A DNA stretch of 64,000 nucleotides from Pieris napi (Eukaryota > Arthropoda > Insecta > Lepidoptera > Pieridae): contig NC_062253.1 of NCBI RefSeq assembly GCF_905475465.1, positions 10,044,001-10,108,000 of the forward strand. The letters run 5' to 3'. This document shows positions 34,601 to 45,084 of this stretch, in pieces. A program made the position numbers and the translations under genes. Within the stretch, counting starts at the first letter, position 1. Each line of letters begins with the position of its first letter. The notes under the pieces were generated by a model that was not told the DNA's origin, searched no databases, and saw nothing but the letters and a program-made list of their open reading frames with translations.

Positions 34601-37600
34601 TGTGTCTATATTAAAATCAATCAATGTAGTCTGTGTATATTAGTATAAAATACGTAGTCTGTGCATCGCTTTTCTTCATGTAAATTCTAATGGAAATGTT
34701 ATAAATTATATTAAGGGCCTGATCGACGGACGAGTAAGACCGCGGTTTTATGGCTCGTCGGTAAAGCTCGCCGGTGTATCATTGCAAAACCACGGTTTTA
34801 AATACCGCCGAGCCTGGCTCGCGGCTCGTCGTCGTGCTATATTTTTTACTCGGCTCGCCATGCAAAACCGCGTGTCGGAAAGAGAACAAGACATGTTTGC
34901 GACTGTTTTGCTTGCTAATCGGTCAGCACCAACGAGCCGCGAGCCAGGTTCGTCGGTATTTAAAACCACGGTCTTACTCGCCCGTCGATCATAGGCTTAA
35001 TTGGTATCTTATTTATGCCATTTATTATTAAAGTATGTCTTTAATATTTCTCTTAAAGAACTTTACCCCTCAAGACTTATACTAACAAAGGTTGTATCAA
35101 ATGACAGTCTCTCTTCATTTAAAATTGGAGCTAATATAAAATGTTTAAGGTAATAATAATTGATTAACTATTAATATGAAACACTTAGGGCCTAAAAAAT
35201 GTGGCGAAATTTTTTTCTAATTGTTTTCCGCCATAATATTGGAAAACTGGTAACAAATGTAAATTAAGAGCGAATTAATTTAATATTGATGTTTATTGAG
35301 TTTATAATATGTTACCTTATAATGATATTTTTATTTGATAGATATGTTGATACACTGCGCTAATAATTAATATGAATTGTCTTACCACCGAACGCAACAA
35401 CAGGATATCTAGGATGCATAGATTCGCCTTGCAGGAAGTCAATCAAGTCTGCATAATCGGCGAGCGCCTGCGCAGCTGTCAGATACCCAATGTGCTCATT
35501 ATCCAGAGATTTATTACCGAATGGCATTGAGGTCCCATAGTACCTGTAATCATAACATTAAAATTACTGTAGTAACTACTACGAATATTTAGTAGATTTA
35601 TCAAGTTTGAATATTACATTTATTTATTTCATAAAATGCATATAAAATCTTTCAATCGATAATTTTCCTCAACCCAAAGAGCCCAACACGGCCACAATGG
35701 ATTCAATTTGTTGTGTCCCTGTTCTATAAAAAAAAAAAAAAATCTTGTACTTCGCTCGTTTTGTAAAGAAAAACATATTATATGTGTAACGACGCCAACG
35801 AAGCTCCAATCAGTACGTTGACGTCGCACCTTGAATGGTTAGCACCAATTCCACCAATTAGAAACCATTCAAGATTAAGCTTATATAAAACTTCTTGACC
35901 TTAGCCACTAAGGCCTTCTTCAGTGGTTAGACTGGTTGATATAGTTCACTCCACATATATTAGTATACAATCAATTAACATACTAACCTATGCTCTGCAA
36001 ACACAAGTTTGGCGCGATAGTGAGCGGCGATCTCCCACATGAAGCCGGTGTGTTTTGCGAACAACTCTATTTGACCCTGCACAACAATTACCACTTTATT
36101 TAAAATGTACGTCATAGTAGATTCGTGAATATAGTTATGTTTAAATGGACTCTTGGGCTACATAAATAAATATATAAGGAACTAGCGGATCCGACAAACA
36201 ATGTCCTGTACACGTCTTATATACAAAAAAAAAATCTAATCGAACACACAAAAAATTTCATTTAAATCTGTCCAGCCATTTAAGAGTTTAATTACGAACA
36301 CATGCACAGAAGCTTTATATATATACCTGCTGTTTGTTTGCTGTATTGATAAATAGATACTGACTGCAGCGCTATCAGCCGGGCTAATTTTATTTTTTAG
36401 ATTCACTAAACCACACAGGGCGCCACCCAAACGCATGGAAAAAAATTCATTCAAATCGATACAGTCGTTTAAGAGGAGTTCAGTGACAAACAGACGTTCA
36501 GTATAATTATATATATAAAGATATTGGAAGACGATTACTAAATACAACAGCCAATAAACTAAATAATAAATAACTTCGCGAGCTTTCTGGTATTGACTTA
36601 TTATAACGTGACCGATTTCTTTTCCACAATTAGAAACAGGGAAATTTGGATAATAAAACAGATTTTTGTAGATTCCGACTCGATTTATAGGGTACTTGTG
36701 TTTTATTTAGCAACTTAGACGAAATGTATGCTTGTAGGGTAAAAACTATCTAACTACTGGACCGATAAATAACGCGTAAGAAAGACATTATTATATGCCA
36801 CTTATATTTAAAAAAATAAATGTCTAGCCGCGGGAAGCCGTGACAATAGTATTATGTAACTTGCTCGCTTTATTGTATTATATTAAGGCCGATTTACATT
36901 ATCTTAGTGTTTAGGAGAGTGCTTTAGGATAGCATTTTAGTTGAAACATGTAAACGCTACTTGCTTTAGTAAACGCTACGCTAAAGAACTTGCCTTTCAA
37001 GTTGTACTAAAGCACTCTCCTAAACACTAAGATAATGTAAATCGGCCTTTAGAAGCCGTAGGTAGGTATATGTTGACATAACAGAAGATAAGTTTAAGTA
37101 GATAGCAATAGATGTTATTATTGTGATAGGTCACTGACCGCAATATATAGACAAAATTAAATTGGTACCAAAAATAAAAAAATTAAGGCTATTTCGTAGT
37201 GCTAATAAGTTGGAGTGTCAATTTTTATAATGTCCAAGGCCCCAACGCCAAGTTGTCAGATTTTGTGCATTGTAAAATATATCTTAACTCACAAGTCATA
37301 AGGACGGTATTTCAAAGAAGAATAACAATAAAACAGTACAGTATTGATGGAACGGACAATTCTGCCTACCTACAAGATTCATGCATTGATAAATATCATA
37401 AACAGCTTTCAAAGTCGTTCCTTAATACTTTAAGGTTAATGCAATGTTTAATTTTAAGCCAAAAAAGCCCTCTCACTGTCCTATTCTTATCTATACTAAT
37501 ATTATAAAGACAGGTTTGATTTTTTGTTGGTTTGAAATGAATAGGCTCCGAAACTAATGGACCGATTTCGAAAATTGTTTTACCGTTGGCAAGCTACACT

Positions 37601-38651
37601 ATTCCCGAGTGACATAGGCTATGTTTTTATTTTCAAAAAAATAGGGATGCTTACTAAAACTTGAATAATCTAACCCAAGGTGTAAAAAAATAAACAAAAA
37701 CTACATTCAATCGTGTGCGCTGCGAAAACTATTAATGATATAACAAAATGATGTATTACAATTTTTCAGGACACATCACTATTCACTATCTATAAAAAAT
37801 GTCGTACAGCATCTCTCTATCTTTTTTAGTTAAGCGTCGCACAATAAGCGTCCTTTTATTAATTATTTTTATTAAAATACCACCGCTAGAAAAGGCTCTT
37901 TATTCGTACCTAGGTATTGATCCTTGTCAAAATAATTACCAACGTTTCACATAAGCTACAATTTAATGGCAAAACCACCAAAAAAGCAAGGTGGATTGGT
38001 GTTCTCCTGCCTTTTCTCTTGAATAGTTTACTACTATGTAATATAACAAAAATCTTAGCCACAGCAACGCTTGGCCGAGTCTACTAGTCTTCTTCTATAT
38101 ATATATAATGAAAATGGTCTTCGTTTGAGGCTCAATCACGCCTAAACCACTGATCGTATCGACATGAAACTACCACCATTCGATGCGGACTTCACCGCGG
38201 AAACATTCGGGGAGGCTTCCTAGAACCTCTAAACGTCAACATCTGTTAAAAACTCGATTTTCGAAATATTTCAATTTTCTTAGCGGGAAGTTAAAAAGAA
38301 GAATAATAAAAATATGAAAAATAAAATAATGAAACATAACATTTATTTTAATTCGTCCAGCAAAGCGGGCGCGAAACGGCTAGTCTTACATAAATCTATT
38401 GTATATTCCAAAAACGTCTCCAAGTATTTACGTTCCTATTTTAAATTGAATAACATTACCTCATTTCCGGTGTAAAAAAATATCGGTCCCGAACTGCTGT
38501 CCCAATGCTCATCGTTCACCAAGTACTTAATATTAAACGTTTCGTTCCTTTGATAACCGAAATGATCGAGAGGTACTTTGAAGAGTTTCGTCTCATATTT
38601 ATATTCACAGTAAACACTCCCAATGCACAGGAAAAGAAAATATTTCCACAT
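31609..38651 (-). CDS. PRCP: Lysosomal Pro-X carboxypeptidase (PRCP, peptidase family S28)
   Basis: Eight exons: 38651-38460, 36076-35988, 35543-35386, 34559-34358, 33950-33710, 33521-33408, 32779-32563, 31793-31609, all in phase; 465 aa. Residues 1-15 form a signal peptide (MWKYFLFLCIGSVYC). The catalytic Ser148 sits in GGSYGG at the exon 3/4 junction, Asp400 in LLDPW, and His425/426 in GAHHLDL. The enzyme removes C-terminal residues after proline and works in lysosomes or outside the cell. AATAAA follows the stop at once (31607-31602). Human PRCP is 496 aa, so length is normal. DPP7 is a sister family, but the GAHHLDL and NEG-type segments favour PRCP. Confidence 0.92.
33118..33370 (-). mobile_element. 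Helitron family H5 in PRCP intron 6
   Basis: Read on the minus strand it begins TCTATATATATAAATGTTAT and ends GGGAACAGCTAG followed by T. It is non-coding and 253 bp long. Its 5' end is about 37 bp from the exon 6 donor. Confidence 0.68.
34004..34330. repeat. 17-bp minisatellite in PRCP intron 4
   Basis: About 19 tandem copies of GAACCAAGATCCATAGT, with few variants (ATAGC for ATAGT at several units, one AATAG, one GATCC). Because 17 is not a multiple of 3 and the unit has no stop on the minus strand, all three minus frames stay open and read the same 17-residue cycle (MDLGSLWILVHYGSWFT). It lies between PRCP exons 4 and 5, so these frames are not expected to be translated. Confidence 0.95.
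34715..34996. mobile_element. GC-rich MITE in PRCP intron 3
   Basis: Inverted ends (GATCGACGGACGAGTAAGAC on the left, its counterpart on the right) are flanked by TTAA at 34711-34714 and 34997-35000. A second inner pair, AGCCTGGCTCGCGGCTCGT, extends the symmetry. It is 282 bp and non-coding. TTAA flanks suggest piggyBac mobilisation, though TTA plus an extra base cannot be excluded. Confidence 0.68.
36182..36521 (-). mobile_element. Helitron family H3 in PRCP intron 1
   Basis: On the minus strand it begins TCTTTATATATATAATTATA and ends TTGTCGGATCCGCTAG before T. It is non-coding and 340 bp long. Confidence 0.72.
36886..37048. mobile_element. 163-bp palindromic MITE, copy 2
   Basis: Nearly identical to the element at 1576-1738, with TTA on both sides (36883-36885, 37049-37051). 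It lies in PRCP intron 1. The few differences lie in the left arm. Confidence 0.88.
37490..38087 (+). mobile_element. Helitron family H2 in PRCP intron 1
   Basis: It begins TCTATACTAATATTATAAAG after A and ends TTGGCCGAGTCTACTAG before T. It shares the CAGCAACGCTTGGCC 3' end and the AGTTTACTACTATGT block with the H2 copies at 26513 and 45239. Confidence 0.78.
38094..38383 (+). mobile_element. Helitron family H1, shortened copy
   Basis: It begins directly after the H2 element and ends GAAACGGCTAG before T. It matches the copy at 25349-25740 closely but lacks an internal segment of about 90 bp. It ends 77 bp before PRCP exon 1 in genomic order. Confidence 0.8.
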
Positions 38652-38937
38652 TGTACGTCCGTCTTCAGCAAAGATGCAAAAACTAATAAGTTATATCCGC
38701 TTATATGACAATGTACAATCACAGACAGATGTTGACTTAATATTTGATATTACTTTTGTACTCAAGGTGTATTCAAAATCATACCTAATTTATGAATCTC
38801 TGATATTTGCATATTTAATTTTCTATATAATTCATTGCCATTGCGGTGTCTGAGCATATGGCATACTTTTTAACGTTGTGGATAATAAAAAAATCAGCTA
38901 GCTATTATTGCTATAAGAAATGTGAATAATAAGCATA

Positions 38938-39254
38938 TCTTTATATTTATAATTCTACTATATGGACCAAATTGAATGAAATTTTTTCTATGCGTTTAGG
39001 AAACGCCCTGGATGGTTTAGATTCACAAATCAGCCCGGTAGATGGTATCTAGGTTATTTATCTATGCAGCAAATAAACAGCGGGTATATATATAAATCTT
39101 CTGTGCATGTGCTCGTAATTAAACTCCTAAATGGCTGGACAGATTTTGATGAAATTTTGTTTTGTGTTCTAATAGAGTCAAGACTGATTTAAATTATTTG
39201 ATATTTTTTGTATGTAAGACGTGTGTACAGGACAACGTCTGTGGGATCCGCTAG
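38938..39254 (+). mobile_element. Helitron family H3, upstream of PRCP
   Basis: It begins TCTTTATATTTATAATTCTA and ends TGTGGGATCCGCTAG before T. It is non-coding and 317 bp long. Confidence 0.72.
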
Positions 39255-39577
39255 TTTTAGTGGCTACATTTTTAACATTCTGAAAAACTCTAAAGTCCAA
39301 ATTAAAATCGTATCTCCAATCACATCTTGTTTTGAGCTCTATACAAAAAATGGCATGACAGGTATATTAGATGTAAAAGAAAACTGACTTTAAATTTGCA
39401 TTTAAAATACATCTATCAATTAACAAACTAGTCTTGAATCATCATTAAGTCTTAATTGCTAAATGTGTTGACATTTGTGGTTATTAGTTCTCAGTTTAAT
39501 TAGATTTTTTAAATACCTGCATTTTGTACGCGACAGTACAAGTCTTATCATTGACATTTGAACTTCGCATACACAGG

Positions 39578-39661
39578 ATGGACCTAATACGAAATACGAT
39601 AACTTTGCTTTTGTGGCTCGTTACTATTGCAATTGTTTACAGACTCTTTCCTAAAATATAA
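39578..39661 (+). CDS. Candidate 27-aa single-pass membrane microprotein
   Basis: The frame opens MDLIRN, has a hydrophobic core at residues about 8-24 (ITLLLWLVTIAIVYRLF) and ends FPKI. The start context ACAGGATGG is good (A at -3, G at +4). An acceptor-like site (CGCATACACAG) ends two bases before the ATG, and a donor-like GC|GTAAGT follows the stop by about 14 bases, so the ORF fits a small internal exon. Size and layout recall the sarcolamban/sarcolipin class of Ca-pump regulators, which are about 28-30 aa in insects, but the sequence resemblance is weak. Function unknown; a chance ORF is possible. Confidence 0.4.
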   Translation: MDLIRNTITLLLWLVTIAIVYRLFPKI

Positions 39662-39690
39662 CTAGCTTATAGTTGCGTAAGTAATAATCA

Positions 39691-39979
39691 GTGGCATTAC
39701 AACCTTTTTAGGTCTGGGCCTCAAATTTCTGTATTTGTTTCATGATCATATTTTGTCAACTAATAGGCAAGTAGGTGATCAGCCATCTGTACCTGACACA
39801 CGCCGTCGACTTTTTGGGTCTAAGGCAAGCCGGTTTCCTCACGATGTTTTCCTTCACCGTTCGAGCAAATGTTAAAAGCGCACATAGAAAGAAAGTCCAT
39901 TGGTGCACAGCCGGGGATCGAACCTACGACCTCAGGGATGAGAGTCGCACGCTGAAGCCACTTGGCCAACACTGCTCAG
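39691..39979 (-). repeat. tRNA-derived SINE, full-length copy
   Basis: Read on the minus strand it begins with a tRNA-like head: TGGCCAAGTGGCTTCAGCG resembles box A, and GGTTCGATCCC is a near-consensus box B of the internal Pol III promoter. A non-tRNA body follows, ending near AAAGGTTGTAATGCC. A truncated copy lies at 58041-58240. It is not a working tRNA gene, since the cloverleaf is incomplete. Confidence 0.8.
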
Positions 39980-40430
39980 TTCCGTAAGTATTTTATGATA
40001 TTTAAATAATTATAAAACACCTTTAACCTTCTCGATTGTTTAATTGGTTTTATTAGTAATATTTGAGTGATGCGCGTACATAAAAATATGAAAATTATTT
40101 TACATACTTTGTGGAATTCTGATGTTATCTATCACGTTTTCATATATATATATTTTCTATATTGTCGTCAGAGGTATTAAATAACTTATGTACTTATATG
40201 TATAACTTAAGTATATAGTATTGGTAACTATGATGATTCAGTACTACTTATTTCTAGCTCTACTTATATCTATTTCTTAGTTGTAAATTTATAATAATAC
40301 ATAACTTTAATCCGGTTAAAAAGTTTTTTCTTTAAATGTGTAAAGGTTATGTCAATCAAAGACAATACTACTTCTTTCTTTTAACATAATATATTAACAT
40401 ATATTTACAGCTAATTTTAGAAAGATGTCG
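39980..40430. other. Intergenic, nothing recognised
   Basis: AT-rich sequence with no supported feature. Confidence 0.4.
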
Positions 40431-40800
40431 CTTGACGTATTGTTCGCTACCAATAGCATGCCAATACCAGTTCAGCTTCATACGCGCACCACCAAATTCG
40501 GCACCATTTTTCCATAAACACTGGCACCGACCAATTTGTCTACTCCACTTCCGTCCGTATAGATGCACCAGCAGTAATGATATGCTGGTGCTCTATTCTA
40601 GGACCGTGATTTCAACGGCTGATCGCGTGGCGGGTTGCGGACAATACTACGCTGTTATCGTGACCTGCCGCGAGCGATTGCTGGTGGCGCCGTGGGGTTT
40701 TAGTGGGTATGCACAGCAGCGAGTCCCACAGATTCCTTCACCACGAGGCAACCGTGCCGTTGGAGGGTATGCGTAACGCATTTCTCCACTAAAAAATATA
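40430..40800 (+). repeat. Possible LINE 3' tail, GC-rich
   Basis: The stretch is clearly richer in GC than its flanks. It carries phrases such as GGGGTTTTAGTGGGTATGC, CGAGTCCCACA and GGAGGGTATGCG, which resemble 3' untranslated ends of R1-type non-LTR elements of Lepidoptera. It has no RT coding sequence, so this is a guess from sequence style. Confidence 0.3.
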
Positions 40801-41029
40801 ATCTATTCTAGGACGGTTTCTGTATAGCCTATTAATTTGATATCAGGTTCTTAGGAGGTTGGTCAATTTCATATATTATATTGTAGGTATCAAAATGCAT
40901 AGTATATGTCGGAGATTGAACGCGCCATAATAATTGTGTCCGGACACCACGATGAATTGTTGAAGATAATGACGTCATAAATTGGTTTGTTGGCATCAGC
41001 CATTTACTCTCGACATTAAAGTCCACTTT

Positions 41030-43660
41030 TTAAAGGCTTCTGATTGGTTCGGCCGCTCAACCGAACTAAGCGCTTCCGTTCCGTTCTGTTATTGCTACAC
41101 ACTCCCTCTAGAGGGGTGTGTTTAAGCCCGTTCGGGGCTATGCCCCCTTCGGGTGGAGTGATTTCTCGCGCCCTGCTAATACAGGGCGGTACGGAATCGA
41201 GGTTTTTTTTTCCTTTAGGTGGGGGCTGCAGCGCGCAAGGAGGCGTTGGCCTCAACTCGCTGCGCGCAGCCGATGGGGTCTATTCCGGGATGTCAAGTCC
41301 GGTGGTTTGGGGCCAAGGAGTATTCTCGACTTGGCCCTGGTGTCTCAATGGTTGGTATCGGGCAGCTACGCGGCTCGCGGTCAAGCTCCGCCGGGTGAGA
41401 CCCCCGGTGGCCCCGGGGGAGGCCCAGCGAGGCGACCAGCGGTCGTAGCCGCGGTTGCTGCCCTGGTGTCACGTCCGGTGGTTGGGGTATCCGCGGAGAA
41501 TAGCTCACGCGGATACCTGTACTTGTCTGGTGGCCTGGAGTGCCACGGCGCGATGTCCTTGAGGTGGGGATGTTGAGAGGCGTCCGCTCGATCGAACATC
41601 TCCTTGGTGAGCCGTGCGACGAACTCGTCGATTGACTCCATCCTCAAGTCTCGCGCTATGGTGGTGTTCCTGACGTAGCGGGGGGCCCCCACTGCGCGTC
41701 GTAGACTGATGTTCTGTACGGCGCGCAGTCTCTGGCGGTGGGTCTCCTTTGTGTAGGAGTACCACGCCGGTGCCGCATACGTCAAGTGTGGGCGCACATA
41801 TAACTTGTACAGCGCGAGCTTGGTTCGGAGAGGTATGTTGCCGTAGAGTAGGGGGTAGAGCGCGCTCATCGCACCCTTGGCTCTCCCTACTGCCCTGTTG
41901 ACGTGGTGCCGCATTGTGAGTCGCCGGTCTATGGTGACCCCTAAATATGTGACCGGCGTCTTCCACGGCACGTCCTGATCTAGGAATCGTAAGGGCGGCG
42001 GCAACCTACCTTGGCCAAAGGCAATAGCCTGTGTCTTGTTTGGGTTGGCGGCTAGTCTCCACTTTTCTAGCCACTCTGGCAGGAGGTCCAGAGCGCGTTG
42101 GAGTTTAACCGCAGCGTGCTTCGTGTGCAGAGATGTGGCCACGTACGCTGTATCGTCAGCGTAAAGGGCCAAGGCGCACCCTTCTGGGCACGGGACGTCG
42201 TCGGTATACGTGGCATACAAGATTGGAGACAGCACGCTGCCTTGTGGTACACCCGCCGTGATAGGTCGCGGTCTCGACGCAGCCTCTCCCGTCGCTACGA
42301 AAAACGTGCGATCAGTGAGAAAGGCGCGGAGCACGGCGACTATGCGGCGGGGCAGTGGAGATTCGGCGAGCTTCAGTACGAGGCCGTCGTGCCAGACACG
42401 GTCGAAGGCCTTTTCCATGTCCAGCATGACGGCTGCGGCCCCGTTCTTCTTGTTCAGGGCCGTGGCTGCAGTGAAGAGCACCTTCGTCAGCTGCAACGTC
42501 GTGCTGTGTTCGCCGCGGAAGCCAAACTGTTCGGGCCTTGGCTGCAGGTAAAGTTGGATCCTCTGCAGCAGCAGCCTCTCGAACAGCTTCGACTGCGTCG
42601 AGAGCAGAGTGATGGGCCGGTAGCTCTCGGGTCGGGTAGAGTCCTTCCCGGGCTTCGGTATTAGGATCACCTTGCCCTCTTTCCAGGTCTTCGGGAAGTG
42701 GAGGGTCCGGAGGATTCCCGTGAAAAGGCGCGCCAGCGCGACAATCCACCTCATCGGCAGATGGCGCAGCGCCTGGTGGGTGATGCCATCCGGTCCTGGG
42801 GCCTTCTTAAGTTGCAGTCGGCGGATCGCCTTTCGCACTTGCGACGGCGAAAAGAAGATCCCGGCTTCGTCAGGTGGGATCGGGCTCGACAACCGGGCCT
42901 CGACAGCGCTCTCTACCTCAGCCACACGCGCAGGGGATGTCGCGGTGTTCGGCGAGAATTGGCGCTGGAGGTGTTCGGCGAAGATTTCGGCCCGATCGGT
43001 GTCATTGTAAGTGATGACGCCGTTGCTGTCATACAGTGGACGCTTCGGCTCTGGAGTCCGGTAGAGACGGCGGCATAATTGGAAGAGGCGAGTAGGCTCT
43101 GTAGTGGCCTCTCCCAGTGAGTGCTCCCACGTGCGCCGCGCGTGTGTCGCCAGTTCGGCCTTGACACGTTCGGCGAGGCGGTTCAGCTGCGCCTTCAGCA
43201 CTGGGCAGCGATTGCGCTGCCACTGCCTCCTGAGTGCGCGCTTCTGCTGGATCAGCTTTTGCACGTAGGGAGCGAGGTCCGGGCGTATGACCTCCGGCGG
43301 ACGCGTCGTGGTAGCTTCCGCCAGAGCCGCCTGGAGTTGCCGCGTCATGGACTCCGCCATGTCGTCAACGGCGCCTGGTGTCATGTCCGGTGGGCCGGGT
43401 GCAGGGGTATCTCCAACGATGGACTCGAAGGCGTTCCAGTCGGTGACCCTGCAGGTGCGCGCAGGCGGGGATGGTGCCCCCGCGACGATGCACAGCACTG
43501 GCTGGTGGTCCGACTGGAATTCGTCCATCAGTACCTCCTGCGCCAGGTGGAGGCCTAAGCGCTTCACCAACCAGTTCCCATATATATAGCAACCAGAATT
43601 TGTAATAAAGACGTTTCGTGACATTTCGTGTACTCGTTCTACGACCGAACTCGAATCGAC
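41030..43660 (-). mobile_element. 5'-truncated Jockey-like non-LTR retrotransposon
   Basis: A GC-rich island in AT-rich DNA. The minus strand holds one long frame for reverse transcriptase and then about 340 bp of 3' UTR ending near 41030. Only the last residues of the endonuclease domain (FQSDHQPVL) remain at the 5' end, so the copy is truncated, probably near 43560-43600. No target-site duplication could be fixed. Confidence 0.88.
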
Positions 43661-43663
43661 CAC
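41381..43663 (-). CDS. Reverse transcriptase ORF2 fragment of the Jockey-like LINE
   Basis: The frame is open for up to 760 codons. Visible blocks: SDHQPVL (end of the AP endonuclease), KKAPGPDGI, SYRPITLLS, FGFRGEHST, AVMLDMEKAFDRVWHDGL, GVPQGSVLSPILY and the catalytic LYADDTAYVAT. The thumb (YLGVTIDRRLTMRHH) and a C-terminal region ending PPGPPGVSPGGA follow. Lack of RNase H after the RT fits the Jockey clade. The RT itself looks intact, so the insertion is fairly young, but without endonuclease it cannot move. The first 30-odd codons are probably flanking sequence rather than element. Confidence 0.88.
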   Translation of the reverse strand: MVDSSSVVERVHEMSRNVFITNSGCYIYGNWLVKRLGLHLAQEVLMDEFQSDHQPVLCIVAGAPSPPARTCRVTDWNAFESIVGDTPAPGPPDMTPGAVDDMAESMTRQLQAALAEATTTRPPEVIRPDLAPYVQKLIQQKRALRRQWQRNRCPVLKAQLNRLAERVKAELATHARRTWEHSLGEATTEPTRLFQLCRRLYRTPEPKRPLYDSNGVITYNDTDRAEIFAEHLQRQFSPNTATSPARVAEVESAVEARLSSPIPPDEAGIFFSPSQVRKAIRRLQLKKAPGPDGITHQALRHLPMRWIVALARLFTGILRTLHFPKTWKEGKVILIPKPGKDSTRPESYRPITLLSTQSKLFERLLLQRIQLYLQPRPEQFGFRGEHSTTLQLTKVLFTAATALNKKNGAAAVMLDMEKAFDRVWHDGLVLKLAESPLPRRIVAVLRAFLTDRTFFVATGEAASRPRPITAGVPQGSVLSPILYATYTDDVPCPEGCALALYADDTAYVATSLHTKHAAVKLQRALDLLPEWLEKWRLAANPNKTQAIAFGQGRLPPPLRFLDQDVPWKTPVTYLGVTIDRRLTMRHHVNRAVGRAKGAMSALYPLLYGNIPLRTKLALYKLYVRPHLTYAAPAWYSYTKETHRQRLRAVQNISLRRAVGAPRYVRNTTIARDLRMESIDEFVARLTKEMFDRADASQHPHLKDIAPWHSRPPDKYRYPRELFSADTPTTGRDTRAATAATTAGRLAGPPPGPPGVSPGGA

Positions 43664-43739
43664 AGAGTCAAACGGCAGTCATAGAAACAAGTGTCAAAGA
43701 TTACTTTAATATTTATTATCAATAAGTTTAAAGTGATAT

Positions 43740-45050
43740 GATAATTAATATTAATTATTGACTTTAATTAATAATAATAATAATAATGACTATGGAGTCA
43801 TTATTATTATCGACCATTGAATAGTCGGTAATTTATACATCTAGCAACATTGACAAATAGACCATTCGTATTAACGGCTTCGTAATTTGACTTTGACATT
43901 ATTAAATGACAATGACAGCTGACACCATTTCTTGAATATAAATAATAAAGACTACAGACTATCAAATAGTCCTTAATTTGCAGATCCATTAATATTGGTA
44001 AATAAAATAAACCATATGACGGTTTTGAACTATTTTTATTACATAATTACCAAATGATGATGAATAACAATAGCAACTGATCAACACCATTCCTTAAACA
44101 TAAATAATAAATGCTATGAATTTACCACAGACTATCAATCCTTAATATTATTTATTTACTTGAATTAAATATCAATCTTTCTATTTATGTAACAATATAA
44201 TGATTATGTATAAATTTGCGTCCATATATATTTATTTACTTGAATTAAATAAATATTTACCTGAATTAAATATCAATCTTTACACGTTTGTAAAAATATA
44301 ATCTTTATATATGAATTTGCGCCCACATATACTACAATAAATAGACAATTATTTTGAATATAAATTTATTTAACAATATTAAATCTATTAAATTATTGGT
44401 TAACATAAATATAAAAAAGCAATACATTTTGCGTCTATTCTTTTGATCATAGACAAAATGTTCTATGCCGTTGATATTTCGACCCAGTCAGGTGTAAAAA
44501 AGTCGAGACTTAGCGTTAGTATGGCTTCGGTATGTCAAAAACGTGTCTATGATTTTTACCCACTTACACATAAAAGTGTTGGTTTATGATACAGTTATCT
44601 ATTAGGAATTTTATACATTCAGTGTATATCGTGAGTTATCGGTATAAGGATAATAATTTAAATAACATAAATAAATAGAGCGTTAAGCATTCATCACGTG
44701 CATCAGTTACTTATCTACTTTATCCATACACAAACACCAGTTGGTGGTGGATGTTAGTTTGTGTGTATTTCAAAAAAAAAATCTTGTGCGCATCTAATTT
44801 TTTTTTGTATAGTAACATTTTAGTGTTAATTACACTCAACTTTATTCGTTCTAGTATCTGTAGTTCTATTAATATTGACGCATCAATCATTTTTTATCTT
44901 TAGATCATCCTAATTTGTTTTTTGATTAAGCTTCTTGAAGCATAATGCGGTTTTTTCTTACACAGTTGACGTGATCTTTGTTACAATTTATGAAGCTCAG
45001 TTCAAGCTTATAATGGCCATAACCTTTTTTGTTAAGTTTTAGTTATACGT
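43740..45050. repeat. AT-rich region with hairpin and short tandem duplication
   Basis: TAATAATAATAATGAC and GTCATTATTATTAT at about 43770-43812 form a hairpin. Two similar segments of about 70 bp at 44160-44228 and 44263-44335 share TGAATTAAATATCAATCTTT. No coding sequence is visible. The DAW1 3' end lies at the right edge. Confidence 0.5.
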
Positions 45051-45084
45051 CTGTTTATTTTTTGTCATAGAACCACCATTCCAG

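Noticed and set aside
39890..39979. tRNA gene in the SINE head
   Set aside because: Boxes A and B are present, but the sequence cannot form a full cloverleaf and recurs as a dispersed repeat.
42067..43592. Many ORFs of 60-190 codons on both strands at 41-43.6 kb
   Set aside because: They are shadow frames of the GC-rich LINE reverse transcriptase; GC-rich DNA has few stops.
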